Source: Nakaseomyces glabratus (lineage: Eukaryota > Ascomycota > Saccharomycetes > Saccharomycetales > Saccharomycetaceae). Taken from it: a stretch of 64,000 nucleotides of DNA. How positions within the stretch are numbered: the first letter of the stretch is position 1; every line of letters begins with the position of its first letter. A program made the position numbers and the translations under genes. This document shows positions 1 to 9,464 of this stretch, piece after piece. The stretch lies in assembly GCF_010111755.1 (NCBI RefSeq), contig NC_088962.1:1178001-1242000 (forward strand). The letters run 5' to 3'. Below the pieces are notes generated by a model that did no database searches, was not told the DNA's origin, and worked only from the letters and a program-made list of their open reading frames with translations.

Positions 1-162
1 GAAAAAAAGGCCACTTGAAAAAAAAAAAAAAAATTTCAGCTCATCGCATCGCAAAAATTTTCATAATAGTGTACTTCATAGCGGAAAGTGCTTCCTTGTA
101 TTTAAGTGTTTAGTATTGATCCTTTCTTCTGATAAAGCTCCAAAATAACAACAAGCACAACA
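1..162 (+). promoter_or_regulatory. YTM1 promoter with PAC and RRPE elements
   Basis: The octamer CTCATCGC (PAC element, reverse of GCGATGAG) is at 40-47. It is flanked by A/T runs of the RRPE type (TGAAAA...TTTCA around 16-37 and AAAAATTTTCA around 53-63). In yeasts this pair drives ribosome biogenesis genes, which fits the downstream gene YTM1. The window edge cuts this region, so the upstream neighbour is unknown. Confidence 0.75.
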
Positions 163-1536
163 ATGTCTACTGATACAAGCCAAGTTAAAGTAAAGTTTTT
201 CACCCGTGAGAAGGATGAGAGCTTACATGTGGATGATGTCCCCATGTATGCTCCCATCTCATTGAAGAGATATGGTCTATCTGAAATTGTCAACCATTTA
301 TTGGAGAGTGAGACCCCTATTCCATTTGATTTCTTGATTGACGGTGAGCTGTTGCGTACATCTCTTCAAGAGTACTTGACCAAGAAAGGTTTGTCAAGTG
401 AAACTACACTTACAGTCGAGTATACTAGGGCCGTTCTACCGCCATCTTTCCTAGCAAACTTTAACAACGACGATTGGGTCAGTGCTCTGGATGTCAGCGA
501 CGATTTCAGACATATCTACAGTGGGTCTTATGACGGTGTGGTGCGTACTTGGAATATGTCAGGAAAAGTCGAGAAACAATACAGCGGACATACTGGTGCC
601 GTTAAAGCTGTCAAGTACATTTCCAATACAAGAATTGTATCCGCTGGTAATGATCGTTCTTTGAGATTATGGAAAACTAAGAATGATGATGGTAGTGTGA
701 GTAATAATACTGGTGATGAGAATGACGAAGAGAATATCGAAGATGGTAAGACTCTAGCTATCTTGGAAGGCCACAAAGCTCCCGTTGTCTCTCTAGATGT
801 GGCCTCCAACTCTAGAATATTATCTGCATCTTATGATAATACTGTGGCTCTATGGTCCACTATATATAAGGAGATGACAGCCATTGATCATCTTGAAGAA
901 ATCCAGAACCCAAACAACAAAATATCAACCGCTGCAAAGAAAAGAAGAAAGCTGACTTTGAAGGACGGTACGATCAGAAGACGTGCTCCATTGTCCTTGC
1001 TTGAATCCCACACAGGCCCTGTTGAACAAGTCATCTTTGACCATGGCGACAACACTGTCGGTTATTCTGTTTCACAGGATCACACAATAAAAACTTGGGA
1101 TTTAGTGACAGCCAGATGTATCGATACCAAGACCACTTCTTATCCACTACTATCTATAGCACAAATGCCAACTCTAAACTTACTAGCATGTGGCTCAAGT
1201 GTAAGACATATTACTTTGCATGATCCTCGTGTATCATCTTCCGCTAAGATCACTCAAAAGCAACTCGTAGGACATAAGAACTTTGTTGTTGGTCTGGATA
1301 CCTGCTCTGAAAACGAATACTTGTTATGCTCTGCTTCTCATGATGGTACAGTCAAAGTATGGGATGTCAGATCGACCTCTCCAATGTATACTATAACAAG
1401 ACAAGATCCAACAGTAGAAAAAGGTGTAAACGATAAAGTTTTTGCTGTTAAGTGGGCTAAAAGCATAGGTATCATCAGCGGTGGTCAAGACAAGAAAATT
1501 CAAATAAATAAAGGTGATAATATCTTCAAGAACTAA
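163..1536 (+). CDS. YTM1: Ytm1, WD-repeat ribosome biogenesis factor
   Basis: The 457-residue protein is close to S. cerevisiae Ytm1 (460). It acts in the nucleolus with Nop7 and Erb1 in 60S subunit maturation and is later removed by the AAA ATPase Rea1. An N-terminal ubiquitin-like NLE domain (about residues 8-80) is followed by WD40 repeats; typical repeat ends are visible as DGVVRTWN, DRSLRLWK, DNTVALWS, DHTIKTWD and DGTVKVWD. The ATG sits after an A/C-rich leader. A basic, low-similarity insert (KKRRKL) lies between repeats. The neighbour TPO4 is convergent, as in S. cerevisiae. The assignment rests on sequence recognition plus gene order. Confidence 0.96.
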   Translation: MSTDTSQVKVKFFTREKDESLHVDDVPMYAPISLKRYGLSEIVNHLLESETPIPFDFLIDGELLRTSLQEYLTKKGLSSETTLTVEYTRAVLPPSFLANFNNDDWVSALDVSDDFRHIYSGSYDGVVRTWNMSGKVEKQYSGHTGAVKAVKYISNTRIVSAGNDRSLRLWKTKNDDGSVSNNTGDENDEENIEDGKTLAILEGHKAPVVSLDVASNSRILSASYDNTVALWSTIYKEMTAIDHLEEIQNPNNKISTAAKKRRKLTLKDGTIRRRAPLSLLESHTGPVEQVIFDHGDNTVGYSVSQDHTIKTWDLVTARCIDTKTTSYPLLSIAQMPTLNLLACGSSVRHITLHDPRVSSSAKITQKQLVGHKNFVVGLDTCSENEYLLCSASHDGTVKVWDVRSTSPMYTITRQDPTVEKGVNDKVFAVKWAKSIGIISGGQDKKIQINKGDNIFKN

Positions 1537-1868
1537 TAATACATATAATTCTTAACATTGCATATCATATAAACTCTGTAAACAATACTCTAACATTTTC
1601 TAGAAGACAAAAGTGTCTCTGTTTCCATGCAATTCAGACAATTTATATATGAGCAGCCATTTTTAAACCATGCAAAAGTAGTTTAGGCATCATTTTATAT
1701 CAAGATGAATTAAAATCTAATGAAATTATTAATTTCTGTGCAAATTATTAGTTCTATAATGAATGTTATATAAACGAAATATGTATATAAGAATAAAAAT
1801 ATTAAACCAAAACCCAAGAGCAAAAGTATTCAATTTTTTAAAAATTTAAAGCAAATCGAAAAAAAGGA
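1537..1868. other. Intergenic, convergent YTM1/TPO4 3' ends
   Basis: A 332-base AT-rich stretch holding two converging 3' ends. No ORF, RNA gene or repeat stands out. Confidence 0.7.
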
Positions 1869-3824
1869 CTATACCATTCTAGAGGAGTTTTCTGAAGACT
1901 CATCGAATGCACTACCACTGTCTGCCATATTATACATTTCATCAGTTGGCTTTTGATGACTGGCTGTTTGTGATAAATTATTGGTTGCAACCTTACGAAC
2001 ATTGTGATTACCACTGGTATTCGAAATTGTGTGCTCCAACGTATTAGAATTTTGGTGGGAGTATGCAGTCTCTATGGTTCTTAATGTGGTAATTCTTGTC
2101 AAATCCAAATCATGATCATCATTATCTTCAATTTCCTCATCAGGGTGTTCTGCTTTAATTTTTTCTGCTTGTTCTCTAGCCATAGCACTGTAACCAAATT
2201 GTGAAATGTCTCTCAATTTAGGTCCCCATCTTTCAAAGATCCATGGAATTGGGATCATTACAACACAGATCAGAGCGAACAATGTGCTGGCCCATTTGAT
2301 CTTCATATTAGTGTACATTTGGATGGTAAATAATGGGAAAACACTACTGGTAATGTATCTTAGCAAATTATTAGCTGCCAAAGTAGAGGCAACGACCAAT
2401 GGTGGGTAGCAGGTTGAGAAATACATCAAAACACTGAAAAAGATCAAAATCAAACCAAAACCAAAAGGAACACCAGCGGCAATTGGAGCCATCCAGTGAA
2501 CATCTGGTCTAGAAGTCCACGCCTGCCAGAACAGAGCGATTGGAAGAGCAACTGAACCAATTTTACAGGCCAACAGAAACTTTTCAGGGTGAATTGGTTT
2601 TAATTGGCCTGTCTCTGGGTCTCTATGTCCTCTAAATGGTGTTGTTCTCAAAGAAGTAGGATTTTCAATTGGAGGTGTACCCTTTGGCGCCTTTGGGAAC
2701 AAAAACTTTCTATCAATCAAAATATATGTAAAGGCACCCATCCATAAACCTAGACCAATACCAATAAAAGGCAGACCGGAAACACCTAATTTCATGTGGT
2801 AAACACCACGGTAAATAACTGGATAGGCTTCAAAGAAAGCAAACAAAACTGCAAAGATGAAAGCCACATAAATGGAAAAGACCAGAACGATAGGCTCAAC
2901 CATTAGCATTTTAATTGGACGCATGATAGTGATAGTGAAAGTCAATTTCAGAAACTCTTTCTTCTCTGCATTCGTGAACGCCTTTAGCTTTATGTTTCTC
3001 TTCTGAGCACGTTTTCTTAGAATCAAACCTTTGTGAGTCTCTGGCATGATTGCGATTAGTGGCAAGATCAAACCACTAGCCCACAGTTGAATCCATTGGG
3101 TGTAACGCCAACTTCTTTCCTCTACAGCGAAACCCGCGATGATGGGACTGATGACAGGACCCAAAAATGGTGCCAACGAGAAGAAAGTCATTGCGACAGA
3201 GACCTCATCGACATCGAATACATCTAGGATAGTACCAGAACCGACGGATAAGCATGGAGAGGCGAAAAACCCAGCGAAGAAACGCAGTGGTAGAATGGTT
3301 CTCATGTGACCTCCGGAAAGACCAACACCCATAGTGAAAAGCATTGAAATTGGTAAACTGAACAGGTAGATAGGCTTACGACCGAACACTTCACTCAAGG
3401 GAGCGCCGATAACATTAGCTAGACCCAACAGGTAGAAGGTCAAACCGGCTAGGGCCAAAGTCTGATTCACATGGTATTTCGCCACTAGTTCGGGAACACC
3501 GGACACATATAGAGAAGAGTTCATTGTAACCGCCAGACACAAAAAAGCAGCTACCATGGTAGCGTACCATTTCTTCCATGAGGGCCAGTTATGAGGATTA
3601 TCCAAATCGCCAGGACCATCCCAGTCCAAAGTCTTGGGATCCACCCCTACGTCTTCGTCTTCTTCGAGTTCTTCGTGTTCCGCACTGGCTTTTTTGCACT
3701 CTTCTGAATCATTGGGCGAAGGGTCGCGCACATCAACGTTATTCAAAGACATCTTATCAGAAATGTCGTTACTGGAATTGAGCGTACTGCTATTAGTATC
3801 ACCAACTTGATTTGTACCGGCCAT
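1869..3824 (-). CDS. TPO4: Tpo4-like polyamine/drug:H+ antiporter (MFS, DHA1)
   Basis: The 651-residue protein is near the length of S. cerevisiae Tpo4 (659). It is a plasma-membrane exporter of the DHA1 family that moves polyamines and drugs out of the cell against protons. A long acidic cytosolic N terminus (about residues 1-85) ends in the family block DNPHNWPSWKKW. Twelve hydrophobic segments follow, and the MFS motif A is seen as SEVFGRKPIY. The central loop between helices 6 and 7 is basic. The C-terminal tail, rich in S/T/N, is a likely phosphorylation region. The start is an ATG (reverse complement at 3822-3824). Position between YTM1 and MOD5 supports TPO4 over the paralogues TPO1-3. 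Confidence 0.92.
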   Translation of the reverse strand: MAGTNQVGDTNSSTLNSSNDISDKMSLNNVDVRDPSPNDSEECKKASAEHEELEEDEDVGVDPKTLDWDGPGDLDNPHNWPSWKKWYATMVAAFLCLAVTMNSSLYVSGVPELVAKYHVNQTLALAGLTFYLLGLANVIGAPLSEVFGRKPIYLFSLPISMLFTMGVGLSGGHMRTILPLRFFAGFFASPCLSVGSGTILDVFDVDEVSVAMTFFSLAPFLGPVISPIIAGFAVEERSWRYTQWIQLWASGLILPLIAIMPETHKGLILRKRAQKRNIKLKAFTNAEKKEFLKLTFTITIMRPIKMLMVEPIVLVFSIYVAFIFAVLFAFFEAYPVIYRGVYHMKLGVSGLPFIGIGLGLWMGAFTYILIDRKFLFPKAPKGTPPIENPTSLRTTPFRGHRDPETGQLKPIHPEKFLLACKIGSVALPIALFWQAWTSRPDVHWMAPIAAGVPFGFGLILIFFSVLMYFSTCYPPLVVASTLAANNLLRYITSSVFPLFTIQMYTNMKIKWASTLFALICVVMIPIPWIFERWGPKLRDISQFGYSAMAREQAEKIKAEHPDEEIEDNDDHDLDLTRITTLRTIETAYSHQNSNTLEHTISNTSGNHNVRKVATNNLSQTASHQKPTDEMYNMADSGSAFDESSENSSRMV

Positions 3825-4940
3825 GTGGTGTATGTATTCGTTATTCGCTTTGTAACGCTTATACTATATTTCACCAGTTCCATTGTAGAGCATCGAATAC
3901 CAAAGTATACTTTCCTTATATATGAAAATTATCCAGGAAGAATGCCATGGGGCTTATGATCGGCGATAATAATTCATCCCGCTGCTTCTAAAATTTCTTT
4001 CGAGAGAGCTCCCGCTTGGCCAGAGAGCTTGATTCATTCTAATAAAAGCAATTTTAAAGAAAAAAAGTGATTGTCGCTTTTCGTTGCACCATTGACAGAC
4101 GCGGGGCAGTCAACAGCCCCTACAAATGCATAGTATAAGGTTCCCTTGTACAGTTTTTTCAGAAAGGACATCCTGCTTATCAGAGAAAGCTGTGCATCTT
4201 GTCCTCGATTCTTCTCTTACAAGATCGTGAACCCTTTATTTCCTTCCGGCAGCACCCCCATTCCGCACAGAGACAGCTGCACAGATACACTTTGCTTTCA
4301 TCTCTTCCCCCCCCACATGCTATTGATCAGAAGGACGTGGAAAATACCGCGGAGTCACGTCCTTAGAACTCTCCGTGCACTCAAATGCAAAGGGAAAGGC
4401 ACAAAACGATAATTGCCGGAGCTACCGCTGCTCTCTCTTCCGAGACGGGTATCTCGAAAGTAATTGACACACCCGGCAAGAGGTTGCTCGGTCAGCAACC
4501 CACTATCCCCGTTCTACGGTGTTGTCTCAGTATTCTCATTTCTTTTTCTCTTTCACGATGCAAAATTAAGGGGGGGGCAGACTTATGTAAGACAAAACTG
4601 CGTAGGAATTAGTGTTTACAACTGTTTACAAGTACTGAAACGGATCCGTGTTTGCAAAATGCTATTCCCTCAACACTTTTTGTGCTTTACAGCCCACCTC
4701 TGGCACCCAATGGTATCAGAGCAGTGGTGAGGGTAAGAAACCCCCGTAGAGTGCTGGGTACCCACCATAACTTCCCCTTGCTCAATGCTTTTGCTGCAAC
4801 ACAGAACGTCGGGGTTTATATCGAGTGGACCGATCTTTAATTGAGAACTGAGCTGATGGCAGTTGCCAGAAACGAAAAAGACAGAATGGGCATGTGATAT
4901 TACTGTAGAGTGTGATATTCAATTGTTTTAATTTTTTGAC

Positions 4941-4950
4941 ATGACGTCAT
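4941..4950. promoter_or_regulatory. CRE/ATF palindrome ATGACGTCAT
   Basis: A perfect 10-base palindrome containing TGACGTCA, the site for bZIP factors such as Sko1, Aca1/Cst6 or Gcn4. It lies about 160 bases before the MOD5 ATG and about 1.1 kb before TPO4. Which gene it serves is unknown. Confidence 0.55.
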
Positions 4951-4976
4951 TTTCTGATTTTGACAAAATAATATGA

Positions 4977-5011
4977 GCCCATCGCCCATCGCCCATCGCC
5001 CATTGCCCAGC
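4977..5011. repeat. Tandem heptamer GCCCATC
   Basis: Three exact copies of GCCCATC at 4977-4997 are followed by GCCCATT and GCCCAGC, giving five seven-base units. The reverse complement reads as repeated GATGGGC, close to a PAC core, and an exact PAC octamer follows at 5051-5058. Confidence 0.9.
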
Positions 5012-5109
5012 ATTAAACTTCTGGTGTTAGGAATTTATTTCAGTACTTCTGCGATGAGCTTTGGAACTTGTGAGCAACTGCTTGAATTCCATTACATAAC
5101 ACCTCAATC

Positions 5110-6393
5110 ATGAGTGCGATGAAGAAAGTTATAGTGGTTGCCGGTACTACGGGTGTCGGGAAGTCGCAGCTGTCTATACAATTGGCGCAACGGTACAATG
5201 GTGAGGTGATCAATTCTGACTCGATGCAAGTGTATAGGGATATCCCTATCATCACCAACAAGCACCCTGTGGAGGAACGGTTTGGGGTGCCCCACCACGT
5301 TATGAACCATGTAGGATGGGAGGAAGAGTACTATTTACATAGGTTCGAGTCCGAGTGTCTCTCGGCGATTGCAGACATACACAGCAGAGACAAAACACCG
5401 ATAATCGTCGGCGGTACCCACTACTATCTGCAAGTGCTGTTTAACAAACATATCGATACGGCCACCATGGATTCTGTACCTGAGACCATTGAACTCAGTG
5501 AACAACAGCGATCACTATTGGAGTCGGGCGATAGTGACAGGATATACGAGACTTTAACCAGTGTGGATCCACAGATAGCCAAGAAATTTCATCCCAACGA
5601 TACTAGGAGAGTACGAAGGATGCTAGAGATTTTTTACCAGACTAAGAAGAAACCGAGCGACTTATTCAGCAAACAGGAAGTCTCCCCGAAATTTGACACT
5701 TTGTTCTATTGGATATATAGCAACCCTACAGAACTGGACGAAAGACTGGACTCTCGTGTGGATGCCATGTTAAAATCAGGTGGTATGGATGAGATAAACG
5801 AGCTGTATAGATATTATAAAGAACATAACCTGAACCCCGAACAGTGTGAAAATGGTGTATGGCAGGTGATAGGCTTCAAAGAGTTCTTGCCATGGTTGTG
5901 CGATCCAAAGACAGCAACACTAGAAAATTGTGTAGAGAGAATGAAAATACGAACACGACAATACGCTAAGAGGCAAGTGAAGTGGATAAGGAAAATGCTC
6001 ATCCCGGACATCAACGGAGATATATACTTACTAAACGCCACAAACCTTCTCAACTGGGACCAGACAGTTTCTAAGAGAGCTTTTGCGATTGGCGACCAGT
6101 TCATGAAAAACGAAAACATAACTGCCGCTCACGCACCTGAAGAATTGCGACACTTAATATCTAAAGAACAAACCGTTGAAAGAAAGTTGGACAATTGGGA
6201 TCACTTCACGTGTGATGTATGCAAAGATAATAAGGACCAACCTCTACTCTGCATAGGTGAGAAAAATTGGAATATTCACTTGAATAGCCGGAGACATAGA
6301 TCGAACCTGAAAAGGAAACATAAAAAATCAGGATTCGAAAAATGGCAGATGGCAAAAAAAGCTAATCTCGAAAACAAAGAAAATGAAGTGTAA
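5110..6393 (+). CDS. MOD5: tRNA dimethylallyltransferase (i6A37)
   Basis: Mod5 transfers a dimethylallyl group from DMAPP to A37 of tRNAs that read UNN codons; in S. cerevisiae it acts in cytosol, nucleus and mitochondria. The P-loop GTTGVGKS is at residues 12-19, followed by the substrate-binding block NSDSMQVY and the strongly conserved ENGVWQVIGFKEF. A C2H2 finger for tRNA binding lies near the C terminus (CDVC and HLNSRRH), followed by a basic tail. The length, 427, matches S. cerevisiae (428). Codons 1 and 4 are both ATG. No in-frame upstream ATG exists before the stop at 5083-5085, so the mitochondrial extension of S. cerevisiae Mod5-I has no ATG-initiated equivalent. Confidence 0.96.
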   Translation: MSAMKKVIVVAGTTGVGKSQLSIQLAQRYNGEVINSDSMQVYRDIPIITNKHPVEERFGVPHHVMNHVGWEEEYYLHRFESECLSAIADIHSRDKTPIIVGGTHYYLQVLFNKHIDTATMDSVPETIELSEQQRSLLESGDSDRIYETLTSVDPQIAKKFHPNDTRRVRRMLEIFYQTKKKPSDLFSKQEVSPKFDTLFYWIYSNPTELDERLDSRVDAMLKSGGMDEINELYRYYKEHNLNPEQCENGVWQVIGFKEFLPWLCDPKTATLENCVERMKIRTRQYAKRQVKWIRKMLIPDINGDIYLLNATNLLNWDQTVSKRAFAIGDQFMKNENITAAHAPEELRHLISKEQTVERKLDNWDHFTCDVCKDNKDQPLLCIGEKNWNIHLNSRRHRSNLKRKHKKSGFEKWQMAKKANLENKENEV

Positions 6394-6431
6394 GTAGATA
6401 TTCTTTATTATTTAATATACTAATTACTGCA

Positions 6432-8507
6432 TTATGCCGCTGTGGATATCTCATTTAGCAATCTTTCCCTATCATTGCGTCTGGCTTCTAAAAACCCTAC
6501 GATCACCTGGACAAGTTCATTAACTTTTTCGATCAATTGTTGATAATATGCTGTTCCCTTCTTCAACTGGGTTTTGACATCATCAAGAGAAGCCAAAGAT
6601 TGCCGAACATCTTGTATATATTGCGTTCTGGGATCACTACTGCGATCCTCGTTATTGAAATTGGTACGAGACTTATACTCCTCGATCTCTTTTATTAGGC
6701 CATAGTTCTCATTTTTACAGTCCTCGATATATTTCATATCAACTGCAAATACTTTCATGTGCTTTGAATATATGTTGTCAAATATTTCTTCTCTTTCACT
6801 GATTGTGCCAGGAATGTCATCAGTCTCCTTATAGTACATTATCAATTTGGAGATAATTCTGTTTTCATATGATTTCTTCTCTATCTCTGAAATGAACCTT
6901 TCTCTTCTCTTTTTTAGCGCTTCAATCTTGTTCAAAAAGGGATCGTTATATTGTGCAGTCAGATGCGCTTTCGAAGTACGGCTTGTTACCAAACTTTTAT
7001 CAATTGAAGCAAACAACTCCTGAGTCTCAAGATTGATATTCCTGCCAATTTCCAAATATTGTCTCAATTTTTCCACCTTCTCATAGAATTCCTTAGTGAC
7101 ATCTCGTGCGTCCACAATAGTCCAAACATCACCATATTGCTGTTTATCTTCTTCATAGGTTTTTATTTCCAGATCCAAATAGCTAGTGATATTTGCTAGT
7201 TGTGTTTCGATATTGATTGCATTCGATTCCAAATCGCCAAAAGATTGTCCAATGACATCAAGTTCTTTCCTTGTTACAAATGATTTCGTTTTGTTATGCG
7301 CATTGACAATATGCTGTGGGTCTATCTCAAAAAATGACGCCAGTTCCTCATCTAATTGAATATTTAACAAATTAATAGGCTCGACAAAATGCTGTAAGAC
7401 ATAAATATCTTGCTTCTCATTGTACGATGTGCCGTAATCCATAATTTCAATTGGCAACAAATTGCGAAATAAAATTTGGTCCAACATTGATGGAGCAATT
7501 TCAGTCAAATCTGGTAAGACAATCAAGTCCTTCATGCTGTCTAATTTGTAGAGTTTCACAAAATCACTAAATTGTAAATGACTAGGTACATGTTTCAAAT
7601 AAATGAAATCATTGTCTTTCTCCAGCTGTCTAAGCATTTCAAGACATTTATTCTTGAAGACTACAGTAGATTCCAGTTTCGAGTTTGTTAAAGCTGCCAC
7701 TGCTATTGACAAGCATCTAATAACTACTCCAACATTGTCTGCAATACTCTCAATGCTTTGAGCAAGTCTATATACACACACAGCCTTGAAATAAAGCATT
7801 TTTGATTCAACAAAAACCAGTATCAGTTTAATATATTCAGTTGATTGACCAACTAGTTGAAAACTGTTCAATGACTCTTGAAAATACTCAAAGCATTTAT
7901 AAGCGAGCTTTGATGTAAGCAAATCCTTTTTAGCTGCCAAGGACTTAAACCACACAGTCTCCTGTGCCAGTCCCATACACATGGATTTTAGAGCTTTTAA
8001 CATCGTCTCACTAATTATAGCCTTTTCTGAATTTCTCTCTTTAGTACGCTGGCTCAAAATTTCAAAACAACCAGCACTTCTTTTCAAATAGTCACAGACA
8101 AGAGGTAGATTATTTTTGTAATCATCTATATGCTTGGCTGATTGATAATATGCTATTCCCAGGTTGAAGAGAATGTTTCGCCTTTCACCCAACAGGTTCT
8201 CATCCCTAAATACATTTCCTTCAAAAATAGTGTAGTTTGTGTATGACCACGAAAACGCCAGCGCCTCGGGATCAATTTTCTTCAACAAACACTCCAAATA
8301 CCCATAATATTTGGTCAATAGTTTTGAATCCCCAAACTTCAGATTCACTAATGCCTGTCTTGTATTTACTATTTCGCCGATATCTTTTTTGAAACTTTCA
8401 TGAGTTTGGTACAAAGAACCAGTCTCAATACAAAATCGAAGTCTATCTTCCAAATCTGCAGAGCAATCCTTCGTCAACAAGAAGGGTATATCGATAAGTT
8501 CTGTCAT
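6432..8507 (-). CDS. RIM20: Rim20, Bro1-domain protein of the alkaline pH pathway
   Basis: Rim20 belongs to the PalA/Alix family. It binds ESCRT-III Snf7 through its Bro1 domain and recruits the transcription factor Rim101 for cleavage by Rim13. The 691-residue protein begins with the usual short MTELIDIPF lead into the Bro1 domain (about residues 1-370). The second half is helical and coiled-coil-like, rich in K/E/Q. It is slightly longer than S. cerevisiae Rim20 (661). The 3' end almost abuts MOD5 (38 bases), a compact convergent pair. The assignment combines domain recognition with gene order between MOD5 and CAF20; Bro1 itself is the main alternative but sits elsewhere in S. cerevisiae. 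Confidence 0.9.
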   Translation of the reverse strand: MTELIDIPFLLTKDCSADLEDRLRFCIETGSLYQTHESFKKDIGEIVNTRQALVNLKFGDSKLLTKYYGYLECLLKKIDPEALAFSWSYTNYTIFEGNVFRDENLLGERRNILFNLGIAYYQSAKHIDDYKNNLPLVCDYLKRSAGCFEILSQRTKERNSEKAIISETMLKALKSMCMGLAQETVWFKSLAAKKDLLTSKLAYKCFEYFQESLNSFQLVGQSTEYIKLILVFVESKMLYFKAVCVYRLAQSIESIADNVGVVIRCLSIAVAALTNSKLESTVVFKNKCLEMLRQLEKDNDFIYLKHVPSHLQFSDFVKLYKLDSMKDLIVLPDLTEIAPSMLDQILFRNLLPIEIMDYGTSYNEKQDIYVLQHFVEPINLLNIQLDEELASFFEIDPQHIVNAHNKTKSFVTRKELDVIGQSFGDLESNAINIETQLANITSYLDLEIKTYEEDKQQYGDVWTIVDARDVTKEFYEKVEKLRQYLEIGRNINLETQELFASIDKSLVTSRTSKAHLTAQYNDPFLNKIEALKKRRERFISEIEKKSYENRIISKLIMYYKETDDIPGTISEREEIFDNIYSKHMKVFAVDMKYIEDCKNENYGLIKEIEEYKSRTNFNNEDRSSDPRTQYIQDVRQSLASLDDVKTQLKKGTAYYQQLIEKVNELVQVIVGFLEARRNDRERLLNEISTAA

Positions 8508-8999
8508 ATCCCACCAAAATCCATTTATCTGTATTGTGTCCCCTTTTAATAAACGCTCAAAGAGATGGCCTCTCTCCTGTAAAATCCTTGAAAAAAAAAG
8601 TAGTAACAGTAGAATAGATAATCCAATTGATAACTGAGACGGATACGAACTTATTGAATAACCTCAAGATGCTCGTCTCTACCCTTTCAACTATTTACAC
8701 ACCAGGCTCATCGCATATAAATATTGTGAACTTCATAATCCACGAAGTTTCGAATTTTTCACTTTTTTCTGGAGATTTTCAAAAATATTGCGATGAGGAA
8801 AAGCAGAATTGAAAAAAAAAATTTGATGGAAATAATAGCAATTCCAGGACCAAAGATTGGTGTTTTCTTTGGCAGGTTTTGGGCGGATATTTTAGTTTGA
8901 CGTATACTTGTACGTGACTTTTTTTTGTTATAGAAGAATATCTACTTTTGAAGGTTTGGAGAAGAGTCAATAATACAATAATAATATACCTAATTTAAG
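8508..8999. promoter_or_regulatory. Divergent RIM20/CAF20 promoter with two PAC octamers
   Basis: A 492-base shared promoter. CTCATCGC lies at 8707-8714 and GCGATGAG at 8790-8797, so two PAC elements face each other. AATTTTTC and TTTTCAAAAAT runs of RRPE type lie between them. CAF20, a translation regulator, is the more likely target. No further gene is seen. Confidence 0.65.
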
Positions 9000-9464
9000 A
9001 TGATCAAGTACAGCATTGACGAGTTGATCCAATTGAAGCCATCTGAGACATTGAAGGTCTCTTTTGATCATGTTGAGTTTCGTAACATCATCGAGAAGGT
9101 TGTTGAACTACAAAAACTGAAGGAAGAAGAGTTTCACAGCCACCATGGTAACAGAAGGAGATCTTCCCATCATCACATGAAGCCAAAGATTAAGCACAAC
9201 AAGCCTAAGGTCAAGACCGACGCCGATGGTTGGTCTACTTTGGAACCTGCTACTGCTGGCCACGAGGAAGAGAGCAGTTCTAGCGCTACACCAGCTGCTG
9301 CTGCCACTACTAAGACCGGTGCCCCACAAGAGACCATTAGAGTCAAGCCAAACAACAAGAATATATCCAGTAGCAGACCAGCAGACAACAGTGATATCAT
9401 AGCGGATAAACAGACACACGGATTCAATGCATTTGCTGCTTTGGAAGATGAAGAAGACGAGTAG
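9000..9464 (+). CDS. CAF20: Caf20, eIF4E-binding translation repressor
   Basis: Caf20 (p20) competes with eIF4G for the cap-binding protein eIF4E and tunes translation of certain mRNAs. The eIF4E-binding motif YxxxxL-hydrophobic is visible at residues 4-10 (Tyr4, Leu9, Ile10). Next come a helical EEEFHSHH region, a basic RRRSSHHH/KPKIKHNKPK patch and the conserved DADGW block. The C terminus has the family signature KPNNKNISS...RPAD and ends in an acidic GFNAFAALEDEEDE tail. At 154 residues it is close to S. cerevisiae (161). The ATG follows an A-rich leader. Confidence 0.97.
   Translation: MIKYSIDELIQLKPSETLKVSFDHVEFRNIIEKVVELQKLKEEEFHSHHGNRRRSSHHHMKPKIKHNKPKVKTDADGWSTLEPATAGHEEESSSSATPAAAATTKTGAPQETIRVKPNNKNISSSRPADNSDIIADKQTHGFNAFAALEDEEDE

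Larger units (their letters stand above)
3825..5109. other. Long TPO4-MOD5 promoter region with hairpins
   Basis: This 1,285-base divergent region is unusually rich in G+C in its middle (32 of 60 bases in 4261-4320). It carries several perfect inverted repeats: 4103-4107/4116-4120, 4196-4202/4219-4225, 4331-4339/4356-4364, 4441-4445/4452-4456 and 4482-4488/4494-4500. Two forkhead-type TGTTTAC motifs lie at 4613-4619 and 4623-4629. On the MOD5 side are a CRE palindrome (4941-4950), a heptamer repeat (4977-5011) and a PAC octamer (5051-5058). Short ORFs of 62-88 codons here resemble no protein I know. A structured RNA gene is possible but unproven. Confidence 0.55.

Noticed and set aside
4236..4270. 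Telomerase template-like CAGCACCC near the TPO4-MOD5 gap
   Set aside because: Only eight bases fit the C. glabrata telomere repeat as I remember it; the following bases do not, and a template must match over a full repeat.
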